Of a DNA stretch of 42,429 nucleotides, positions 35,805-42,429 are shown piece by piece. The stretch comes from Microcaldota archaeon (GTDB lineage: Archaea > Micrarchaeota > Micrarchaeia > Micrarchaeales > CABMGC01): positions 1-42,429 of the forward strand of contig JAJYWY010000014.1 of NCBI GenBank assembly GCA_021791245.1, in the 5' to 3' direction. Both the position numbers and the translations under genes were made by a program. The first letter of the stretch is position 1; each line of letters starts with the position of its first letter. A model generated the notes under the pieces. It was not told the DNA's origin. It searched no databases and saw nothing but the letters and a program-made list of their open reading frames with translations.

Positions 35805-37865
35805 CTACTCCTCGTCTTTCCTGACTATCTTGATAAAGCCCGGCTTAGGGCTATAAATATCGCCGCTCCTCTCCAGTTCGTTAATATATCTTGTGGTGGT
35901 TGCCCTGTCCATTCCCGCCTTTTCCATCTCCTCAAGCAGCCTTGTTATCTTGGCGAAGCCCTCCTCTTCTTCCAGCTTCTTTATGGAGCTGACAACAGAG
36001 TTTATCTTGTCCACTTTCTCTCTGGGCATGCCCGTAATGAGCGTGTCTATGTCTATCCTGCCTCCCTTGTCTACGGCTAGAGTCCTCAGCATGTGCTCGA
36101 ACAGCGATATCGCAAGCTCGGCATCCCTGACCTCTACAAATGAGGAGAGCCTGGTCTTCGCGCTTGCCTCAGAGAGCCTTACCAATCCCTCTATCTGCCT
36201 TGGCGTAATCGGCGGCGCGCCCTGCTTCATCCCTATCTTCCTAAGCTCTACGTAATAATCGAGTATCTTTGTGCTTGCATCTTTCTGCAGCATAGGCTTA
36301 ACGTGCTTCCTTGCATAAGCTATATATTTTCTTAGAGTCTCGGAGTCTATTGGGGGGAGAGCGACCTGCTGGTATTCAACAATTTCCGCGATCTGCGCCC
36401 CAGCCGCCTCGTGCTGCGTAAGAATGTGCGAAGCAACCAGTTTGTCCTGCTCCGCATCCATTATGTCCTGTATCGGGAATATCAGGTCAAACCTTGAAAG
36501 CAATGCTGGCGGAATATCGAACTGCTCTGCCGGATACATGTTCTTGTCGAACCTGCCATACTTCGGGTTTGCCGCGGCCAGCACAGAAGCCTTTGCGTTG
36601 AAGCTGGCAACTATCCCTGCTTTTGCAACGCTTATAGTCTGCGATTCTAGGGCTTCAAGCAGCGATGCCTTGTCTTCGTCGTCTATTTTGTCAAATTCGT
36701 CTATGCATACAGTGCCTCCGGATCCGAGCACGAGCGCTCCGGCCTTCAGCGTCCAGCCTCCCTCTGAGAAATCATCCCTCTCCGCGGATGCCGTGAGCCC
36801 TGCAGATGTCGTGGATTTTCCGCTGACGTAAATGCCCTTTGGCACTAGCGTTGTGACCGATTTAAGCAGCCTGGTCTTCGCTGAGCCAGGATCCCCTATG
36901 AGCAGGATATGCACGTCGCTCCTTATCGCACCTCCGTCCACAAGCTTCTTGTCCGGAGTGCCTCCGAAGAGCTGGAGCGCAAGAGCCTTCTTTATCTCCG
37001 CATGGCCGTAGATCGGCGGGGCTATAGATTTCGCAATCTTATCGAATATATTCGGATCCTTGGATAGATCAAGAAGCACCTTTTCATCTTCCTGCGATAT
37101 GTCTATCTCAGCAAATTCCTTCTGCTTTGGCTTTATAGAAACGGCATCAAAGAGCATTGTGAAGATCGATTTGTCCTCCTTGCCCCTAGATGTTTTCCTT
37201 GGCCTTATCCTTATAATCCCGGTAAGGTCCACCCTGTCTCCGGGCAATACTGAGTTTACAATATCATCCTCAAGCCAAACCTCGAGCTGCCACGTGGGCA
37301 TGTTGCCCTTGAGCTTCTCTAGCGGATCCTGCACTGCTATCTTTTGGAGGTTTATGAATGCCGATTCGTCGTTTATCTGCTTGAGCGACCTCCTTCTGCA
37401 CTGCGGACACACTTCCGGCACATTCTCGTTTTCTATCTTTACCTTTATTGAAGTCTCGCAGAAGGAGCATTTGAAAGTTCCGAGCTTTACCATGGGCGTT
37501 ATCTCTGATCTTTTTACCACGAGCGCATCTATGCTAAGCATCCTGCCTATCTGGTCAGAGCCTAGCTCCTGGATCAGAAGGTTTTCCCCTTCTATGCCGA
37601 AAAATCTTGCATACATGGGCTTTTCCTGGATCTGGCCCGGGTTCATAGAAATGAGCGCAGAGTTTGCTATGGGCAGCACCTCGTCCGGCTCCGCAATAAG
37701 CTCAGAGGCAAGCGCTATGTCATATTTCTGGAGATCGCCAACATCCACATTTATGCTTCTTCTCTTCGGATATGATATGTTCACGTCCTTTATCTGGTCT
37801 ATGTAGTATTCGTTGAAGAAGTCTATGAATTTGTTCTTGTAATCTTCAGCAACTACAGTATCCAC
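35805..37865 (-). CDS. mcm: Replicative DNA helicase MCM
   Basis: GDPGSAKTRLLKSV Walker A, GTVCIDEFDKI, LSRFDLIFPI arginine finger; C4 zinc motif CSFC..CPQC. ORF extends to 37976 but probably starts at an internal GTG near 37865, avoiding overlap with metG. Confidence 0.95.
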   Translation of the reverse strand: MDTVVAEDYKNKFIDFFNEYYIDQIKDVNISYPKRRSINVDVGDLQKYDIALASELIAEPDEVLPIANSALISMNPGQIQEKPMYARFFGIEGENLLIQELGSDQIGRMLSIDALVVKRSEITPMVKLGTFKCSFCETSIKVKIENENVPEVCPQCRRRSLKQINDESAFINLQKIAVQDPLEKLKGNMPTWQLEVWLEDDIVNSVLPGDRVDLTGIIRIRPRKTSRGKEDKSIFTMLFDAVSIKPKQKEFAEIDISQEDEKVLLDLSKDPNIFDKIAKSIAPPIYGHAEIKKALALQLFGGTPDKKLVDGGAIRSDVHILLIGDPGSAKTRLLKSVTTLVPKGIYVSGKSTTSAGLTASAERDDFSEGGWTLKAGALVLGSGGTVCIDEFDKIDDEDKASLLEALESQTISVAKAGIVASFNAKASVLAAANPKYGRFDKNMYPAEQFDIPPALLSRFDLIFPIQDIMDAEQDKLVASHILTQHEAAGAQIAEIVEYQQVALPPIDSETLRKYIAYARKHVKPMLQKDASTKILDYYVELRKIGMKQGAPPITPRQIEGLVRLSEASAKTRLSSFVEVRDAELAISLFEHMLRTLAVDKGGRIDIDTLITGMPREKVDKINSVVSSIKKLEEEEGFAKITRLLEEMEKAGMDRATTTRYINELERSGDIYSPKPGFIKIVRKDEE

Positions 37866-37955
37866 GTAAACACCAGAAATAGAAGCATATCTATTCTTAC
37901 AATAAGTAATAAAAAGAATATCTTTCAAATGGCTAATGCCGGTAAAGCGCAATAG

Positions 37956-39599
37956 ATGGTATATTTGGTAAAGCACATAATCACAGCAGCCCTTCCCTAC
38001 GCATATTCAATACCACATCTTGGAAATTTCGTAGGCTCGATTCTTCCTGCCGATGTTTATTTCAAGTACCTGAATCTCAAGGGAGAGGATGCGATATTTA
38101 TCTGCGGATCGGACCAGCACGGCACCCCAATAGAGCTCAAGGCAATACAGGCAAAGAAGAGCCCGGAGGAACTCTCCGAAGAAATGCATCGCACCATAAA
38201 CGAGCTTTTTGCAGGATTCGAATGCAGTTTCACCCATTATGGCAAGACGCACAGCGAGAAGAACAAGGAAGAGGTATACGAGATATTCAATGCGCTTAAA
38301 GAAGGCGGATACATAAAGGAAGTGGAGAGGACGCAGGCTTACTGCAACTTCGATAAGAGATTCCTCATCGACAGGCTTATAGAGGGCACATGCCCATACT
38401 GCGGGTACAAGAGCGCGAAAGGCGACCAGTGCGATAACTGCGGTAAAGTCCTTGATGCAAAGGACCTGATAAGCCCCATGTGCATGATGTGCGGAAGATC
38501 AGACATATCCTTTCTTGCGGTTAAGGCTCTTGCAATAGCGCTGGACAAGCTTGAGAAAGAGATAAAATCGTTTATAATGGAGAATTCGAAGAACAACTGG
38601 CCCAAGACCGTGACCAACAAATCGCTGAGCTTCATCAGCTCCGGCCTCCAGCCAAGGGATATAACAAGGAACATGTCGTGGGGATTCAAGGTTCCGGAAA
38701 AAGGCTTCGAAGACTCGGTATTCTACGTATGGTTCGATGCGTTGATAGGGTATATAGGAATCACAAGGGAATGGGATGAAAAGAGGTGGAAGGATTACTG
38801 GATAAGCAATGAGACCAAGCTGATACAGTTCATGGGGAAGGACAACCTTGAATTCCATGCCGTAATGTGGCCGGGAATGCTAATCGGGTCCGGGCTGGGA
38901 TTCGCGCTTCCGACTACGCTGAAAGCTTCGGAATATCTCACATTCAAATCCATGAAGTTCTCGAAGAGCAAAGGCACTGGCATAGACCTTAGGGATGCCC
39001 TTAGGATACTCGATGCGGATTACTGGAGATTCGCGCTCATGTACCTATACCCTGAGACTGCAGATACGGACTTTTCTTTCGAGATGCTGCAGGAGATAGT
39101 AAACAGCATAATGAACGACAAGATAGGCAACCTTGTACAGAGAGTGTTCAAACTCTGCTATATGCACAAAGAGACCATATCGGAAGGCATGATGCTAGAG
39201 CAATACAGGCCCAAGATCGATGAAATAATCGAGCAGTACAAGGACAGATTCGAGAAGCTTGAGCTAAGGGAAGCACTGAGGTCGCTTATAGGGCTTGCTG
39301 AACTTGGCAACCAAATCGTAAGCGAAAGCAAGCCGTGGGAGCTTGCAGGATCAGACAATGAAAGTTTCTCCAGGATAATGAACACGCTTAAGGAGATAGT
39401 TTACGACATAGGCATACTCATATATCCATTCTCGCCAAATGCCAGCAGGAAGATACTTGAAAGCTTTTCGATCGACAAGGAGCCGAATATGGGAATGCTC
39501 CTTGAGAATATAAGGATAAATCTGAAAAAAGACCCAGAGCCCATTTTCAGGAAAATAAAGGACAAGGATATTCAGCAGGAGCTTCAGGATAAGGGCTAA
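37956..39599 (+). CDS. metG: Methionyl-tRNA synthetase
   Basis: ITAALPYAYSIPHLGNFVGSILPADVY; FICGSDQHGTPIE; KFSKSKGTGI. Confidence 0.95.
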   Translation: MVYLVKHIITAALPYAYSIPHLGNFVGSILPADVYFKYLNLKGEDAIFICGSDQHGTPIELKAIQAKKSPEELSEEMHRTINELFAGFECSFTHYGKTHSEKNKEEVYEIFNALKEGGYIKEVERTQAYCNFDKRFLIDRLIEGTCPYCGYKSAKGDQCDNCGKVLDAKDLISPMCMMCGRSDISFLAVKALAIALDKLEKEIKSFIMENSKNNWPKTVTNKSLSFISSGLQPRDITRNMSWGFKVPEKGFEDSVFYVWFDALIGYIGITREWDEKRWKDYWISNETKLIQFMGKDNLEFHAVMWPGMLIGSGLGFALPTTLKASEYLTFKSMKFSKSKGTGIDLRDALRILDADYWRFALMYLYPETADTDFSFEMLQEIVNSIMNDKIGNLVQRVFKLCYMHKETISEGMMLEQYRPKIDEIIEQYKDRFEKLELREALRSLIGLAELGNQIVSESKPWELAGSDNESFSRIMNTLKEIVYDIGILIYPFSPNASRKILESFSIDKEPNMGMLLENIRINLKKDPEPIFRKIKDKDIQQELQDKG

Positions 39600-39602
39600 A
39601 TG

Positions 39603-40115
39603 CTAATACTCGATTATTTCCTCTTTCTTTGAAAGGAAGCATTTCAATTTCCCGGAATCTATGTTGCTTTTGATGTGCTTAACATTCTCCTCTTTGTCAT
39701 CGTAGAAATATATCTCTGAATATTCATTAAGCAGGTTCTTCACCACTCCAAGCTTCCAGTCTTCATCCCTTAATCCGTACGACTTCTGGTCTTTCAGTAT
39801 AAGCTTGTCATAGGATATGCCGTGCTTCTTGAGCAGATATTCGGTGTCTTTATATACGATATCGAATCTTGCGGTCAGCACCATAATGTCACCATCATGA
39901 GAAGAGAGCCTTTCTATAAGCTTTTCATTAGGGATGCTGTAATCTTTGTACTTGGTGAAAGCAAGGTTATAGACATCCCCCTTCTCTTTTTTGCCGAGAT
40001 TCCTGATCTCTTTGGTAGTCATGCCTGCCCCGAACTTCTCCGTGCATGCCATCCTTATGCACGATTCCGAAGTGAAGAACAAAGTATCATCAAAGTCAAC
40101 TATTGCGAGTTTCAT
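39603..40115 (-). CDS. HAD-superfamily hydrolase
   Basis: LAIVDFDDTLFFT, MVLTARF, IYFYDDKEENVKHI. Confidence 0.85.
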   Translation of the reverse strand: MKLAIVDFDDTLFFTSESCIRMACTEKFGAGMTTKEIRNLGKKEKGDVYNLAFTKYKDYSIPNEKLIERLSSHDGDIMVLTARFDIVYKDTEYLLKKHGISYDKLILKDQKSYGLRDEDWKLGVVKNLLNEYSEIYFYDDKEENVKHIKSNIDSGKLKCFLSKKEEIIEY

Positions 40116-40189
40116 AAAACCATCCTATTGCATCGCCATCCTGCTGCATCTAAATATAAAGCATATACCATTATTTATAAATTATCGGC

Positions 40190-40612
40190 GGGAAAACCCA
40201 CGGATTTCAATCGTGGGGTGGAAGCGAACGGATAAGATATATAAGACATACAAAACATATAAACATTAACAAAATAATAACTGTGGCCATTGTGAAAACT
40301 GCATACAAATACAGGTTGTATCCTTCAAAGAAACAGAAGGAAATACTTAATCGCCAGATGTTTCTTGCAAAGGAACCCTGCAATACCCCCCCTGAAAAGT
40401 CAAAGCCGCACTATAAAGAAACAGGGAAGGCGCTCACAGAATACAGAATGAATATGCGGCTTGGGAAGCCAAGCCTGTGGAGACGACGCAAGACCTTCCA
40501 TGATGGAGGCTGTTGCCGAAGAAGCAGGAACTATATGTGGCGGTTCAAGATGACCAATCTAAAACGCCACTGGAAGCCAGCGGCTTTCAGCCGTTGGAGG
40601 ATGTCATCAAAT
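40190..40612 (+). mobile_element. Internally deleted TnpB-type IS element (left end, tnpB 5' and 3' fragments, right end)
   Basis: Left-end hairpin cccacg-gatttcaat-cgtggg at 40197..40217; N-terminal TnpB fragment 40283..40453; C-terminal fragment CGDDARPSMMEAVAEEAGTICGGSR* 40476..40553; right-end hairpin ccagcggct-ttc-agccgttgg at 40577..40597. Confidence 0.85.
40283..40553 (+). pseudogene. tnpB: TnpB (IS200/IS605 OrfB) pseudogene, catalytic core deleted
   Basis: MAIVKTAYKYRLYPSKKQKEILNRQMFLAKEPCNTPPEKSKPHYKETGKALTEYRMN is homologous to the copy at 42248, then a frame-breaking junction into the TnpB C-terminal tail. Confidence 0.88.
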
Positions 40613-40673
40613 ACCACCAATCCAGAATGGCAGATGCAAAATAATTGGCAATATAGATGCGTGCAATGATGCT

Positions 40674-41366
40674 ATGGAAATCAGATTGATACTTGTAGAG
40701 CCAAGATACCAGATAAACATAGGCAGCATAGCCAGGGTTGCGAAGAATTTTGGCATAACGAAGCTGCATATAGTGAATCCGAAAGTAAATCTTTTGGGAA
40801 AAAGGGCAATAATGTTCTCGAAGCATGCAAAGGAGCTTCTTGAGCAGCCGGTGCTTTACAAGGATTTCGATTCTGCGATAGGCAAGTGCGATATGGCAAT
40901 AGGAACCACAGGATTGTACAGAAAGGCGAAAGCGGCATTCATGAACGTATTCCTAGCAGAGGAAGTCGCCGAGAAGATTGCAAAGCAATCAGGCAAAGAC
41001 ATAGTGGTTGGCATTGTGATAGGAAGGGATACTATAGGCCTGCTTAGCAGCGAGATCGAGAAATGCGACATGATCGCATACATAGGCGCAAGCAGTTATT
41101 ATCCTGTGCTCAACATCTCGCATGCAACAGGCATACTCCTGTATGAATTCACGAAGCGGATGTATAAGGAGAAATACGGAGATGCGCTAAAGACTCCATC
41201 GAACATGAAGTACAATAAAGTGCTTTTCAGGATATTCTGGAATAGCATAAAAAACAAAAAATCGATAAGGGACAAGAAAGGCGTCCTAAGTACGTTCAAG
41301 AGGATAGTCAATGCTTACCAGCCATCTAAGGAAGAGATAAACGCGATGATAACCGCATTGAAGTGA
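40674..41366 (+). CDS. TrmH/SpoU-superfamily RNA methyltransferase (TrmJ-like)
   Basis: LILVEPRYQINIGSIARVAKNFGI; IVIGRDTIGLLSSEIEKCD; LNISHATGILLYE. Confidence 0.9.
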   Translation: MEIRLILVEPRYQINIGSIARVAKNFGITKLHIVNPKVNLLGKRAIMFSKHAKELLEQPVLYKDFDSAIGKCDMAIGTTGLYRKAKAAFMNVFLAEEVAEKIAKQSGKDIVVGIVIGRDTIGLLSSEIEKCDMIAYIGASSYYPVLNISHATGILLYEFTKRMYKEKYGDALKTPSNMKYNKVLFRIFWNSIKNKKSIRDKKGVLSTFKRIVNAYQPSKEEINAMITALK

Positions 41367-41653
41367 CTGCTTCATTATACTTGTTTGGAAATGTACTGGC
41401 AAAACCAGCTTTCCATTCATCCAACATTTTCGGAAACCATCACTCATTTTGTCACATCTTCAACAAACGCATCCATAGATTTCCAGGTTGCTGAAATCCG
41501 CAGCTTTAGCTATTGGGATATCGCGTCTATCCAAGATCATCTTAAACTTGGCAGGGCTGCATTTAAGGTTTTTATTCAGAATAGTGCCCCCTAACTGCAC
41601 ATATGTGCGCAAAGGAAATGAATTTAAGCAAAAAGAGAAAAGGAAGAGTGCAA

Positions 41654-42025
41654 TTACTTTGCAGACTTCTTCCTCTTTATTATCTTAACCTTCTTGGGCG
41701 TGAGAAGCAGCTTAGCCTCGCTTATCTGTCCTATGTCCCCGTTTATTTTTGCTACGTGATTCTTAAGCCTTGCGACTATTGCATTTCTTGTGTTAGGCCT
41801 CTTGTTGAGTTCGTCTACGTTGAGCAGTATTATGTTTCCTTTTGATAGCTCCTCTTCTATCAGGGCGACATCTCCCTCTGTCTGTATGGTCACAGGCATT
41901 ACATACATATCTGCAGGCTCGTGAAGTACATCTACATCCTCCATCTCCGCGGACTCCATGTATTCCCCTATATCCATTGCTTTAGAAACTCCGAAGGCTC
42001 TACCAAGTTTGTCGAATACTCCCAT
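41654..42025 (-). CDS. sepF: SepF-like cell division protein
   Basis: YMESAEMEDVDVLHEPADMYVMPVTIQTEGDVALIEEELSKGNIILLNVDELNKRPNTRNAIVARLKNHVAKINGDIGQISEAKLLLTPKKVKI. Confidence 0.85.
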   Translation of the reverse strand: MGVFDKLGRAFGVSKAMDIGEYMESAEMEDVDVLHEPADMYVMPVTIQTEGDVALIEEELSKGNIILLNVDELNKRPNTRNAIVARLKNHVAKINGDIGQISEAKLLLTPKKVKIIKRKKSAK

Positions 42026-42173
42026 TTTATCACAATGTGGTCTTTTACGATTATTATGAATATACAATCGTTTTTATAATCCTTTCTATCAGAAGATTTT
42101 ACGATTCTTCTACAATGCGATGAGGATGCATTCCTGCATTTCACCCAAATTATAAATTCATAGCGTGAAAATT

Positions 42174-42429
42174 CCTATCTTTTAGATAGGAGATGAAGGC
42201 GAATGTGGAAACAAAAAAATATATAACTCTTAATAGTATAATATATATGGCCGTCATGAAAACTGCATATAAGTATCGTGCATATCCTTCAAAGGAACAG
42301 AAGGCAACACTTAATAGGCAGATGCTCCTAGCAAAGGAACTCTACAATCTGCTTCTTGAAAAGTCAAAGGCATACTATAAGGAAACAGGCAAAACCCTGA
42401 CAGAATACAGAATGAATGTCTGGATTACG
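42174..42429 (+). mobile_element. tnpB: 5' part of a second TnpB-type IS element, truncated by window end
   Basis: Left-end hairpin cctatc-tttta-gatagg, gatgaaggcgaatgtgg, then ATGGCCGTCATGAAAACTGCATATAAG... = MAVMKTAYKYRAYPSKEQKATLNRQMLLAKELYNLLLEKSKAYYKETGKTLTEYRMNVWIT. Confidence 0.85.

Noticed and set aside
37866-37976. N-terminal extension of MCM overlapping the metG start
   Set aside because: Divergent overlap with metG and non-MCM-like sequence; a GTG near 37865 leaves room for promoters.

Overview
The window looks like a chromosomal segment from a small-genome, probably acidophilic DPANN archaeon (Micrarchaeota/ARMAN-like). That is inferred from gene content: thermopsin-like proteases, archaeal L34e/L14e/L1/P0/P1, RadA, MCM, prefoldin, diphthine synthase, SepF, and an intron-bearing tRNA. 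Most of the window is densely packed housekeeping genes. The accessory or unusual parts are: (i) a type IV pilus/Tad-like ATPase plus two membrane platform genes, with a winged-helix coiled-coil gene at the head; (ii) an envelope-proteolysis neighbourhood with two thermopsin-like paralogs that share an upstream sequence block, a DsbA-like protein without a CxxC, and a secreted Lon-type S16 protease without an AAA+ domain; (iii) tRNA-Arg(CCT) with a ~40-nt intron in the T-loop; (iv) an ankyrin-repeat gene between the uL10/P0 and P1/L12 genes, plus a second ankyrin gene; (v) a 423-aa protein with about a dozen 19-residue GXGXG-type beta-helix repeats, next to a decayed DDE transposase; (vi) TnpB (IS200/IS605) material in several decay states, including an internally deleted copy that keeps the left-end hairpin, both gene termini and a right-end/omegaRNA-like hairpin, and a fresh copy running off the 3' edge. 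All calls come from reading the sequence and supplied ORFs. No database or folding program was run, and hand-counted positions may be off by 1-3 nt.
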